Of a stretch of 64,000 bases of DNA, positions 36,813 to 45,464 are shown in pieces. Every line of letters starts with the position of its first letter. Position 1 is the first letter of the stretch. Source of the DNA: Salegentibacter lacus (GTDB lineage Bacteria; Bacteroidota; Bacteroidia; Flavobacteriales; Flavobacteriaceae). Below the pieces are notes generated by a model. That model did not search any database. It was not told the origin of the DNA and was given only the letters and a program-made list of their open reading frames with translations. A program made the position numbers and the translations under genes. The stretch is taken from assembly GCF_020164555.1 (NCBI RefSeq), contig NZ_JAIQZB010000002.1, positions 186,001-250,000 of the forward strand, read 5' to 3'.

Positions 36813-37661
36813 TTACGAAAGGATGAGTGTTTTAAGGCTCACTTTCCATTCAGGAATTTGCTTCTGAAATTTCTGCTGAATTTTAGTTTTGTCCAGCACG
36901 CTGTATTTGGGCCTAGCAGCAATAGTTTTAAAATCGTTGTTTTCGTTTAGCCGAATTTCTTCTGAACTTCCAGTAAACTCTAAAATTGCTTTAGCAAAAT
37001 CATACCAGGTAGCTTCGCCTAAGTTGCTGAAATGATATAAACCAAAATTCTTATTTTCTGAAGCGATTATTTCCATAACAAATTCAGCCAGATCATTGGC
37101 ATTTGTTGGAGTGCCGGTTTGGGTAGTGGTAATATTTAATTCGGATTTTTCTTCTATTTTTCTAAGAATAGTTTTATAAAAATTATGTCCAAATTCTGAA
37201 TACAACCAGGAAGTCCTGAATATAAAATGCTCTTTTAAAACCTCAGTAATTGCTAATTCTCCTTTTAATTTTGAAGCACCGTAAACGTTTATAGGATTGG
37301 TAGTATCGGTTTCCTGATAAGGGTTGTCAGTTTCCCCATTAAAAACATAATCGGTGGAAAAATGAATTAAAGCTGCTTGGTTTTCATTACAAACCTCAGC
37401 AAGGTTTTGGGCGCCTTCCGCATTTATTCTAAAGGCTTTTACTTCTTCAGATTCGGCTTTTTCAACGTTGGTGTAGGCCGCGCAGTTAATTAGCCAATCG
37501 AAATTTATTTCAGAAAAAAGTTTTTCCAATTTCGGTTTTTCTGTAATATCGGCCTCCGATGAAGATTTAAATACAAAATTGAAATCAGGATAATTCCCTG
37601 AAATCTTTTTAAAACAAGCACCTAATTGTCCATTGGCTCCAGTAACGAGAATATTCTTCAT
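36813..37661 (-). CDS. rfbD: dTDP-4-dehydrorhamnose reductase
   Basis: Performs the final NADPH-dependent reduction to dTDP-L-rhamnose. The 282-residue SDR protein has GANGQLG at the N-terminus, INCAAYTNVEKAE, FSTDYVFNG, and the catalytic YGASKLKGE. It overlaps rfbC by 4 bases, a common arrangement. The first two enzymes of the pathway (RmlA, RmlB) are not in the window and must be encoded elsewhere if rhamnose is made. Confidence 0.92.
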   Translation of the reverse strand: MKNILVTGANGQLGACFKKISGNYPDFNFVFKSSSEADITEKPKLEKLFSEINFDWLINCAAYTNVEKAESEEVKAFRINAEGAQNLAEVCNENQAALIHFSTDYVFNGETDNPYQETDTTNPINVYGASKLKGELAITEVLKEHFIFRTSWLYSEFGHNFYKTILRKIEEKSELNITTTQTGTPTNANDLAEFVMEIIASENKNFGLYHFSNLGEATWYDFAKAILEFTGSSEEIRLNENNDFKTIAARPKYSVLDKTKIQQKFQKQIPEWKVSLKTLILS

Positions 37662-38203
37662 TTAAAAACCTCTTTTAAACGGGGTTGTTTTAAATCTTTA
37701 TCAGAAATTATCATTTCTTTCTCTGCAAATTCCCAATCAATTGCAAGATCGGGATCGTTATAAATAATACCGGCTTCATAACCCGGATAATAATATTCAT
37801 CGCATTTATAAGCAAAAACCGAGGTTTCTGAAAGCGTAACAAAGCCGTGGCCAAAACCTTTGGGAATATAGAGCTGATAAAGATTCTCATCGTCCAGAAT
37901 AATTTTAAAACTCTGTTTAAAAGTGGGTGATTCCGGTCTTAGATCTACCACCACATCCAGCACTTTTCCATAAATAGCACGCACCAGCTTAGTCTGGCCG
38001 AATTCTCCGGTCTGGTAGTGTATTCCACGTAAAACGCCACGTTTGGAAATAGATTGATTGTCCTGAACAAAATCTTTCTCTATCCCAGTTAATTCTATAA
38101 ATTTCTTCTTGTGATAACTCTCCAAAAAAAGGCCGCGTTTATCCCGAAAGATGTCGGGCTTTATGATAAAACAGTCTTTTAAAGGCGATTCTTCAACTTG
38201 CAT
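37658..38203 (-). CDS. rfbC: dTDP-4-dehydrorhamnose 3,5-epimerase
   Basis: A cupin-fold epimerase of 181 residues acting on dTDP-4-keto-6-deoxyglucose. Signature segments are PDIFRDKRGLFLESY, KRGVLRGIHYQ (catalytic His) and YIPKGFGHGFVTLSE. It overlaps rfbD by 4 bases and begins 3 bases after the DUF6909 gene, so the whole run from GH3 to GT2 is likely one transcript. Confidence 0.94.
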   Translation of the reverse strand: MQVEESPLKDCFIIKPDIFRDKRGLFLESYHKKKFIELTGIEKDFVQDNQSISKRGVLRGIHYQTGEFGQTKLVRAIYGKVLDVVVDLRPESPTFKQSFKIILDDENLYQLYIPKGFGHGFVTLSETSVFAYKCDEYYYPGYEAGIIYNDPDLAIDWEFAEKEMIISDKDLKQPRLKEVFK

Positions 38204-38206
38204 AAA

Positions 38207-39889
38207 CTAAGATTTAAAGATTTGCTCCAGGATTTTTTCGGTAATTAAATAAGTAGGTTTTACACCTGTTGTTCCCAATCCTCCCGAAGCTAATGTACTA
38301 CCGGTTTCTAATGGATTATCTGAAGCGTAATAAGCATACCTTACCTTCACATCACTATTGATACTGCCTCTTAATTTTGAGGCCGCCTGGATGGCTTTTT
38401 GGTAATGTGCACCTTCCATCTCCAGTCCACTTACATTCCAGGTAGAGTCGTGGAAGAATTTAAGAATATCGCGGTTTTGAAGGGAAGTTCCCAAAACGGT
38501 AATCATCGCACCATCTACTACAGCTATATCGCTCTCTTCAAGATCGGCGCGACTAAGTTCATTTTTAAAAGGATAGTTATCTGCAGTTCCTTCAAATAAG
38601 TGAGCAGAAGGAATCATAATATCGCCTTTTCCACCTTCCAGGATACCGGCTTTTCCCATTATAGAAATAGACTCTACGTTCATCTTAATCTCATTGCCTT
38701 CAAAATTGTAAGGCTTCAATAGCTCATCCATAGTTTCGTAGGCCTGCTCGCCAAAGGCATAATCCATTACGATGATTACCGGGGCTTTTTCTTCCGTTTT
38801 AATATCCCAGCTTCCGTATTTACCGTTTAATTTAGCAGTATCAAAAATTTGAACATCTATATTGGTTCCACTTTTATCTTCCATAAAAGTCATCCCATTA
38901 TCCAAAGCCGATTTCATCACCTTGCTTCTTAAACCTCCATTAGCGCTGTTACTAAGCAATTCGTAGATTTCCAGTGGCTTTTTCTTTTTAAGCTCGGTTT
39001 TTAAGGCTGAAGGCGTGTAAAGCGTGTTCATTACACTATGCATATTTGCACTAATAATGTGCAAAGGGCGGTGCATTAAATTCTCTTTTATAAGATGCTG
39101 TTTAATATTATCGGCCCAAATTTCACCGTGAATATGATGCCCTAAACGCTCCCGCAATACCGGGCTAAAAGTGATAATTCTTTTATCGTTATTTACAGTT
39201 TCTGCAATGGCGAGTTTCCCCAACCAGTAAATTATATTTAAAAAACGTTCGGGATTTCCTGGTAATGAGAATTTTGGATAAATATCCTGAACTTCATAAA
39301 AGGTACGACCTAAAATATTTGCAGTATGAGTCAAAGCGATTTCTCGCTGTGCCTGGTCTAAAGGTTCTTCCTGTAAAACGGCTTTTTCCAGTTTTTGCCA
39401 ATCGCGGGTAACACTGCCTTCTTCATCTATAATTACACGGCGCATAATTTTATGCGATTCTACGAACAAAAAAGTAAGGTGAGTAAGAATATCATAGATC
39501 TCAGAACGACCACGAGTGATTTCAATATTCATTTGCTCGTCGTCTATGCGGTAGCAGTTACGACGACGTTTAGGCGGAACGATTGGCTTAAAATGCGAAT
39601 TTCCATAGCCTTCATCGCTGGTTAAATTAATAAATCGGCATTCTTCAATTCCTTTAGGTAAACGATCTACCACGTAGAGTAACCCGCTAAGTTCTGCTTT
39701 ATCATCGGCAATAGAACCGTAGATTTCAGGTCGAAGAATAAGTAAAGCCTCTCGTAGTGTCTCCCCGGAAACTCCCATTGGTTTATAAAATCCACGATTA
39801 AAAAGGTGGCGCATTGTAATGTACATGCGTTCTATGGCGTGGGTACTTTCTTGTGCCCGGGTACGACCGAGTAATTTTAGATTCATCAT
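38207..39889 (-). CDS. DUF6909 family protein with nucleoside-phosphorylase-like C-terminal half
   Basis: A 560-residue soluble protein I place in DUF6909, a Bacteroidota family with no assigned function. The N-terminal half (about 1-290) is helical and unrecognised. The C-terminal half (about 365-560) carries a motif series seen in purine nucleoside phosphorylase and MTA/SAH nucleosidase: a Gly-rich MGKAGILEGGKGDIMIPSA (411-429), GLEMEGA (488-494) and then YASDNP (521-526), matching the family's ME(G/S)A and R-x-(I)SD order. The link to that fold is my inference. Its ATG overlaps the GH3 stop by 4 bases. Confidence 0.7.
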   Translation of the reverse strand: MMNLKLLGRTRAQESTHAIERMYITMRHLFNRGFYKPMGVSGETLREALLILRPEIYGSIADDKAELSGLLYVVDRLPKGIEECRFINLTSDEGYGNSHFKPIVPPKRRRNCYRIDDEQMNIEITRGRSEIYDILTHLTFLFVESHKIMRRVIIDEEGSVTRDWQKLEKAVLQEEPLDQAQREIALTHTANILGRTFYEVQDIYPKFSLPGNPERFLNIIYWLGKLAIAETVNNDKRIITFSPVLRERLGHHIHGEIWADNIKQHLIKENLMHRPLHIISANMHSVMNTLYTPSALKTELKKKKPLEIYELLSNSANGGLRSKVMKSALDNGMTFMEDKSGTNIDVQIFDTAKLNGKYGSWDIKTEEKAPVIIVMDYAFGEQAYETMDELLKPYNFEGNEIKMNVESISIMGKAGILEGGKGDIMIPSAHLFEGTADNYPFKNELSRADLEESDIAVVDGAMITVLGTSLQNRDILKFFHDSTWNVSGLEMEGAHYQKAIQAASKLRGSINSDVKVRYAYYASDNPLETGSTLASGGLGTTGVKPTYLITEKILEQIFKS

Positions 39890-41394
39890 TTATTTTGTTT
39901 TCTTAAATTTTCTTCAAGCACTTCGGCTATTTTTCTATCGTTTGAAAGCCTGGCGAGTTTAAACTGTCCCCCTAATTTTCCTATAGACTTCATGTATTGA
40001 TTAAACCCGCCTTTGGGAATCTTAGTGATTTTTAAAGGCTGAAGGATTTTGCCTTCAATTAAATCGAAATAATACGAATTTTGCTCCTGAAGTGTTCTTT
40101 CTAAAATACTATGGAATTCATCCATGTTTTTAGGATCTTCTTCAAACTCTATAAACCACTCGTGGTAAGGCAATTCATCATTTGCAGGAGTAATTTGAGG
40201 AGCTACTGTAAATTCGCTTATCCTGGCTTTTGTAATATTCATAGCCTCTTGCATAGCCTCCTCTACTTCTTTCCCAATTACATGTTCTCCAAATGCTGAA
40301 ATATAATGCTTGATTCGCCCGGAAACAATCACGCGGTAAGGTTTTAAAGAGGTAAACTGAACCGTATCTCCCATATTGTAACCCCAGAGACCGGCATTCG
40401 TAGAAACAATTATTACATAATTAACTCCTTTTTCTACCTCTCCTATCGTTAAACGTTTCGGGTTTTCTTCAAAAAATTCATCGGTTCTAATAAATTCATA
40501 GAACATTCCCGAATCCAGCTGAAGTAACATACCTTTTTCGTTTTGCTTATCCTGAAAAGCAAAAAAGCCTTCAGATGCCGGATAAAGTTCTATGCTGTCT
40601 ACTCTTCTACCAATAAGGTTTTCAAATTTAGCGCGATAAGGTTCATAATGTACCCCGCCGTAAATAAACAGGTTAAAATTAGGAAAAAGCTCACCGACTT
40701 TTTTACCTGTTTTTTGCTGAAGCCTTTCAAAATACATTTGTACCCAGGAAGGAATACCGCTAATCACGGTCATATCTTCGTGGAGGGTTTCTTCAACTAT
40801 AGCATCAACTTTGGTTTCCCAGTCTTCAATACAATTGGTTTTCCAGCTTGGCATTCTGTTTTTCTGAAGATAAGCAGGAACATAATGCGCAACAATTCCT
40901 GAAAGACGACCTAATTTCACCCCGTTTTTTTCATCCATTTCGGGGCTTCCCTGGAGAAAGATCATTTTTCCGTCTACAAATTTAGCATTTCCGGTTTCGG
41001 CGATATAACATAAGATTGCATTTCTGGCGGCATTAATATGGGCCGGCATAGAATCTTTGGTTAGCGGAATATACTTGGCACCACTAGTAGTTCCTGATGT
41101 TTTTGCGTAATATAAAGGTTTTCCCGGCCACAACACATCAGGTTCTCCGGCCACCATCTTATCTACATAAAAACGCAATTCTTCATAATCCCGGATCGGT
41201 ACATTTTTGGTGAAATCCTTATAAGATTTAATGTTTCCAAAATTATGGTCCTGTCCAAATTTTGTGTCTTTGGCTTTTTCTATAAGCTTCTGAAACACTT
41301 TTTGTTGCGTAGCCTCAGGTTGTGAAGCCCACTTATCTATTTTCTTGCGTATATAATTGGCAAAAATCTTTGCTCCAAACGACTTTAAAGACAT
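39886..41394 (-). CDS. Bacterial GH3 family (acyl-adenylate, amido-synthetase-like) protein
   Basis: A 502-residue protein of the GH3 family, named for plant auxin-induced enzymes that adenylate a carboxylic acid and join it to an amino acid. Recognisable parts are YYAKTSGTTSGAKYIPLT (P-loop-like adenylation motif), IYGGVHYEPY, ELYPASEGFFAFQD and YNMGDTVQFTS. The substrate in bacteria is unknown to me. I chose the ATG at 41394 over a TTG at 41433, because family members normally begin MSLKSF. It is coupled to the DUF6909 gene by an ATGA overlap. Confidence 0.88.
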   Translation of the reverse strand: MSLKSFGAKIFANYIRKKIDKWASQPEATQQKVFQKLIEKAKDTKFGQDHNFGNIKSYKDFTKNVPIRDYEELRFYVDKMVAGEPDVLWPGKPLYYAKTSGTTSGAKYIPLTKDSMPAHINAARNAILCYIAETGNAKFVDGKMIFLQGSPEMDEKNGVKLGRLSGIVAHYVPAYLQKNRMPSWKTNCIEDWETKVDAIVEETLHEDMTVISGIPSWVQMYFERLQQKTGKKVGELFPNFNLFIYGGVHYEPYRAKFENLIGRRVDSIELYPASEGFFAFQDKQNEKGMLLQLDSGMFYEFIRTDEFFEENPKRLTIGEVEKGVNYVIIVSTNAGLWGYNMGDTVQFTSLKPYRVIVSGRIKHYISAFGEHVIGKEVEEAMQEAMNITKARISEFTVAPQITPANDELPYHEWFIEFEEDPKNMDEFHSILERTLQEQNSYYFDLIEGKILQPLKITKIPKGGFNQYMKSIGKLGGQFKLARLSNDRKIAEVLEENLRKQNK

Positions 41395-41463
41395 AGGTTT
41401 TCTTGAATTAAATGGTATTCTAAATTTCAGCAATACCTTTTGTGCTGCAAAGGTCGTGATTTA

Positions 41464-42333
41464 TTAATCAAAATCAATATAATCTGTGGGGTCTACGGGT
41501 ACGGCTTCATTCCAAAGTTCAAAGTGTAAATGCGGGCCTGTAGTATACTCCCCGGTAGACCCGGCGGTAGCAATAACCTCTCCCCTTCTTACATTTTCTC
41601 CCTGCTCTTTGGCTATGGAAGCATTGTGCTTATAAACCGACAATAAGCCATATTCGTGCTTAATAATTATTACATAACCGGTTTCTGTAGTCCATTCTGA
41701 AAAAATCACGCGACCATCGGCTACCGATTTAACCGGCGTGTTTTTAGCAACCACAATATCTACCGCATAATGTTTTTCTTTAGCATCATAATCTTCGGAA
41801 ATTGATCCTTTTACCGGCGGGAATAATGAAAAATCTATATTATCTGTAGCAGAGGGCAGCACGTTATATTTATCTTCCTGGGCAACTTCTTCTCTTAACA
41901 GGGAATCGGCGCGGGAAGGTTCTATAGCCTCAATTTCCTGACCCATAATCGGGTTTTCAATTAAGGAGTCCCGATTTAGGCTGGAGGTATCTGCTTTCCC
42001 CGTAAGCACATTTTTAATGGAACTTAAATATTGATTATTTAGCTTTAAAACCTGCTGCAAGGAATCTGATTTGTAAGCTAATTGAGATGCCTGCCTTTTT
42101 AACTGTGCAGAAGAATAGCCCGGAATATATTCTTTAAGCGGAGTAAATGCAATAATAAAAGTAGTGGAGGCAATCAGAATTATGGCACTTAGCGTAATCG
42201 TAACAAAAACATTGAGGCGGGTTAACTTAAAAGAAAGTTTTTCCTCAAAAGTATCCTCATTCAAAACTACCATTCGGTATTTATGAAGTAACTTTTTCGT
42301 GAATTTTTTTCTCTCTTTTTTATTTTCAGCCAT
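41464..42333 (-). CDS. M23 family peptidoglycan endopeptidase
   Basis: A 289-residue membrane-anchored LytM-type zinc peptidase that cuts peptidoglycan cross-links. It has a basic cytoplasmic N-terminus, one membrane helix (about 41-62), a short coiled coil (about 78-110), and the M23 domain (about 180-285) with H188 and D192 (HYAVDIV), and H268-x-H270 (GPHLHFELW). All zinc ligands are present, so it should be active rather than an EnvC-like activator. It is upstream of GH3 by 69 bases. Confidence 0.92.
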   Translation of the reverse strand: MAENKKERKKFTKKLLHKYRMVVLNEDTFEEKLSFKLTRLNVFVTITLSAIILIASTTFIIAFTPLKEYIPGYSSAQLKRQASQLAYKSDSLQQVLKLNNQYLSSIKNVLTGKADTSSLNRDSLIENPIMGQEIEAIEPSRADSLLREEVAQEDKYNVLPSATDNIDFSLFPPVKGSISEDYDAKEKHYAVDIVVAKNTPVKSVADGRVIFSEWTTETGYVIIIKHEYGLLSVYKHNASIAKEQGENVRRGEVIATAGSTGEYTTGPHLHFELWNEAVPVDPTDYIDFD

Positions 42334-42343
42334 AATCCGCTTA

Positions 42344-42351
42344 CAAAGTTA
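42344..42351 (-). promoter_or_regulatory. Putative -7 element of the M23/GH3/polysaccharide run
   Basis: On the minus strand this reads TAACTTTG, 10 bases before the M23 ATG. Genes from here to 35004 all point the same way and may share transcripts. Confidence 0.45.
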
Positions 42352-42497
42352 ATTTAAAATTTGAGCTTAATAAATGAAGTTCTCAAACTTAGGTCCAATT
42401 TGATTTTTTTCGTGGAAAAATTAGGGTTTTCAGCAATAACGTATCGTGGTTATCTAAATTGAATTCAAGTATAACTTAAATTTAAGCCATATTAACG

Positions 42498-42526
42498 TTG
42501 TAATTACTTAATTCTTGTTAAGTTTG
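42498..42526 (+). promoter_or_regulatory. Putative promoter of tatA
   Basis: TTG (42498-42500) and TAAGTTTG (42519-42526) lie 18 bases apart, 20 bases before the tatA ATG. Confidence 0.6.
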
Positions 42527-42546
42527 TAATATTAAAATCATACATT

Positions 42547-42759
42547 ATGAATGCATTTATTTTACCATTAGCCATTGGTGCCCCGCAAATTATATTAATT
42601 GTTGTGGTAATCTTGCTATTATTTGGAGGTCGAAAAATTCCTGAATTGATGAGAGGTTTAGGTAGTGGAATTAAAGAATTTAAAGACGCTTCTAAGGATG
42701 AAAACGGAGAAAAGACAGTTCCTTCTGATGACAAGAAATTTTCTGAAGAAAAGAAATAG
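42547..42759 (+). CDS. tatA: Sec-independent protein translocase TatA/TatE
   Basis: A 70-residue pore-forming subunit of the twin-arginine export system. It has one N-terminal membrane helix (about 10-28), the FGG hinge followed by [17 protein letters not shown] (amphipathic helix), and an acidic-basic tail. The helix lacks the Glu expected of TatB. tatC is not in the window. It is a single gene with a promoter and a shared terminator. Confidence 0.92.
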   Translation: MNAFILPLAIGAPQIILIVVVILLLFGGRKIPELMRGLGSGIKEFKDASKDENGEKTVPSDDKKFSEEKK

Positions 42760-42777
42760 ACAAATAACTACCTTATA

Positions 42778-42815
42778 AAAAAAGCCCGAACTTAAATGTT
42801 TGGGCTTTTTTATTT
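42778..42815. terminator. Bidirectional terminator between tatA and DUF4837
   Basis: AAAGCCCGAAC and GTTTGGGCTTT pair over 11 positions (one G-T wobble) with A- and T-runs on the outer sides, so it can serve both convergent genes. Confidence 0.85.
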
Positions 42816-42832
42816 GTCTTTTTTGGATGAGT

Positions 42833-43813
42833 TTACTCAATATCTGCCGATCGTAGAATAGCGTCTATTTCAAACATATTATCTCGCTTTCCTCTGGAGG
42901 GAGAGAAAACAAAACCTTCTACAACTAAAAAGCGGTTGTTAGCTTCATCTTTAATTGCATAATTCAAGAAAGGTCCGGCCATAAAAGCACCTTTTACTTC
43001 CCATGTTCCACGAGTTTCGTACGCAAATTTACCATCAATTTCAGTTTCAAAAAGATACGGAGCATAGGCTTCTTCGGTAATCATATAAGATCCTTCTGTT
43101 GGCCCTGGTATATGGGCTTTCCCAATAGAATCACGCATTTTAATTATATTTCCAATAGTATTGGTATCAGATTCAATTTGACTGATTGGCACTTCATAAA
43201 TAAGAATTTCCATATTTCCTTTTGGTATTTCCTTTCTTATCCACACAAAATCTTCTTCTTCAAGCGCGTATCTATACGCCGAAGGAAAATCAAGGGATAA
43301 TCCGAATTCTTCTTCAAGCTTTCCATCCTTTTTAAGGGATTTTTTCATTCGGCGTTGTTTCTCCTTCATTTCGGTTTCTTTGAAGGCTGAGACCAATTTT
43401 TCTGAACTTTCATTTATAATATGAATAAGTTCTTCTTCGTTTTCCCCGGAAATAATTACACCGGTTTGAGGCCGGGCATAGAGATCTTTAATAATTCTGG
43501 CTTCAGCTTCTTCGCCTTCCTGAACAGAGATAAAAGAACGGTTTTTTCTAACAAATCCGCTAAAAGTTTGAGGGGGAATCTGGCTTAAGGAAAACATTGG
43601 TTCTTCCTGTGGAAGCCCTTCTACCGTGGCTGCAAAATTATCTCTTATAGCTTCGCCTACCGGGCCTTCCCATAATTCGTTTTCAATAATCAGGGTAATT
43701 TGATTAATATTTCCAGAAGAGTCTGAAAGTATACGTTCATCTGCTTTGTCGCCATTTTCGTTACAGGAGACGAGAAAAACTAAACTGAATAGAAGGAATA
43801 AGTTTTTTTTCAT
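42833..43813 (-). CDS. DUF4837 family lipoprotein
   Basis: A 326-residue protein with a lipobox (LVSC, C17), so it is an exported, lipid-anchored envelope protein. The body matches DUF4837 (LIIENELWEGPVGEAIRD near the start; FVWIRKEIPKGNMEILIYE in the middle). Function is unknown. It follows the MltD-like transglycosylase by 24 bases in the same direction, suggesting a link to cell-wall turnover. Confidence 0.82.
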   Translation of the reverse strand: MKKNLFLLFSLVFLVSCNENGDKADERILSDSSGNINQITLIIENELWEGPVGEAIRDNFAATVEGLPQEEPMFSLSQIPPQTFSGFVRKNRSFISVQEGEEAEARIIKDLYARPQTGVIISGENEEELIHIINESSEKLVSAFKETEMKEKQRRMKKSLKKDGKLEEEFGLSLDFPSAYRYALEEEDFVWIRKEIPKGNMEILIYEVPISQIESDTNTIGNIIKMRDSIGKAHIPGPTEGSYMITEEAYAPYLFETEIDGKFAYETRGTWEVKGAFMAGPFLNYAIKDEANNRFLVVEGFVFSPSRGKRDNMFEIDAILRSADIE

Positions 43814-43837
43814 TGTTATTAGTTTGGTTTGAAATGA

Positions 43838-45415
43838 TTAACCCTTAGAAAGTTTAAGTTCCATACCGGGTTTTAGGCTATTACTGCCCATATCATTCCA
43901 AGCCCTCAAATTCTGTACCGTAACTCCCGGAAACTTACGAGAAATACTCCAAAGCGAATCTCCTTTCTTTACTGTATAGGTTTTTTCGCTGATATTTTGG
44001 CTATTTTCGGTAGAGGCATTTTGAGTTTCTACACCGGGTTTTCGCGGATAAATAGTAAGATACTGGCCTATTCTAATATTATTGCCTCTAATATTATTCC
44101 AGCGTTTTATACTGCTAACACCTACCCCGTAACGTTCGGCAATTCTTCCTAAATAATCACCGCTTTTTACGCGATATCTAATTTTATTTTCTGCCTTTAC
44201 AAATTCGGGAAAAGCTTTTGCTTTATTCTGAAGATCCTCTTCAGCAAAATTATAGATAGCAGCTTCATTGCTAACAAATGCTCCACTAACTGTTGTAGGA
44301 AGTCTAATCATATAATCTTCATCTTCTACAAAAGGAATTACGTCCAGTTTGTAACTGGGGTTTAAAAACTGAAGCATTTCTTTTTCTACACCGGTAACTT
44401 TAGAAATTTGGTCAAAAGTGATCAATTTTTTCACTTTAATAGTATCGGTTTCAAAAAAAGCAATGTCCGGTCCTTGCGGTTGGAAGTTGTGTTCATCGGC
44501 ATACTCAAAAAGGTAAAGCGTAGCGAGGAAGGCAGGAACGTAACCAGCGGTCTCTCTTGGTAAAAATCGTCTTAATTCCCAGTAATTATTAGAACCGCCA
44601 CTACGCCTAATCGCTTTAGAAACATTCCCGGGGCCTGAATTATAAGAAGCCAAAACCAAATCCCAATCCTCAAAAGATCGATATAGGTTTGCCAGGTATT
44701 TTGCAGCGGCTTCAGTAGACATTTGCGGATCCATTCGCTCATCTACATAGCTGCTTACGTCAAGTCCATGTGCTTTTCCCGTTCTGTACATAAACTGCCA
44801 AAGCCCGGTAGCACCAACCCAGGATTTTGCCCGTGGATTTAAAGCTGATTCCACAATGGCCAGGTATTTTATCTCTAACGGGATATCATAACGATCAAGC
44901 TGTTGCTCAAACATTGGGAAGTAATACTCACTTAACGCCATAAGACGCTCCATAGCCTTCTTATTGCGTTTTAAATAGGAGTTGATAACACTTTCCAGGA
45001 CTGGATGATATTCTACGTTAAATGGTGTACGTGCATTTAACTTGGCCAGTCTGGCTTTTAAGGTATCGGTGGGAAGTTCTTTATTTACTTCATCTTCGTA
45101 ATCCTGCTCCCTGATGGTTTTATACATCTTATCAAAAAGATCTGAATTGGTAAGCTGTGCTTTCCAAACAGAATCAATTTCGGCTGCACGGGGGAGATCT
45201 TCTAACGAAACCGCTGAAGAATCCCTGATAACAGCCGAAATTGGTAGCTTATCTTTGAATTCCGGATCTGGATGAGCAAGAATAATTTCACTGCTATCTA
45301 CCTTTTGGAAGATTTGCACCCTAAAATTAGCTTTCTCTACCTGCTTCTCCTCTTCCTGCGCCTGAAGGCCATTTCCCAATAGGAATGCAAGAGTTAAAAT
45401 TATATACTTACCCAT
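43838..45415 (-). CDS. MltD-like lytic transglycosylase with two LysM domains
   Basis: A 525-residue exported enzyme that cleaves the glycan strand of peptidoglycan. It has a signal peptide (about 1-19), an SLT domain (about 172-300) with the catalytic Glu in LAIVESALNPRAKS and GATGLWQFM, and two C-terminal LysM modules (YRVKSGDYLGRIAERYGV and YTVKKGDSLWSISRKFPG). I prefer the ATG at 45415 over a TTG at 45424, as it gives a normal signal peptide. It sits between pgk and DUF4837. Confidence 0.92.
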   Translation of the reverse strand: MGKYIILTLAFLLGNGLQAQEEEKQVEKANFRVQIFQKVDSSEIILAHPDPEFKDKLPISAVIRDSSAVSLEDLPRAAEIDSVWKAQLTNSDLFDKMYKTIREQDYEDEVNKELPTDTLKARLAKLNARTPFNVEYHPVLESVINSYLKRNKKAMERLMALSEYYFPMFEQQLDRYDIPLEIKYLAIVESALNPRAKSWVGATGLWQFMYRTGKAHGLDVSSYVDERMDPQMSTEAAAKYLANLYRSFEDWDLVLASYNSGPGNVSKAIRRSGGSNNYWELRRFLPRETAGYVPAFLATLYLFEYADEHNFQPQGPDIAFFETDTIKVKKLITFDQISKVTGVEKEMLQFLNPSYKLDVIPFVEDEDYMIRLPTTVSGAFVSNEAAIYNFAEEDLQNKAKAFPEFVKAENKIRYRVKSGDYLGRIAERYGVGVSSIKRWNNIRGNNIRIGQYLTIYPRKPGVETQNASTENSQNISEKTYTVKKGDSLWSISRKFPGVTVQNLRAWNDMGSNSLKPGMELKLSKG

Positions 45416-45430
45416 AATACTCAAAATTTA

Positions 45431-45464
45431 AAAAAGAACGTAAAATACTAGATTTTAGTACGTT
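45431..45464 (-). terminator. Probable terminator of pgk
   Basis: On the minus strand AACGTACTAAAAT and ATTTTACGTT pair with a two-base bulge and are followed by a T-run. The stem is AT-rich, so strength is uncertain. Confidence 0.5.

Noticed and set aside
43238-43246. A perfect DnaA-box-like TTATCCACA
   Set aside because: It is single, lies inside the DUF4837 coding region and is not accompanied by other boxes or an AT-rich unwinding region, so it does not mark an origin.
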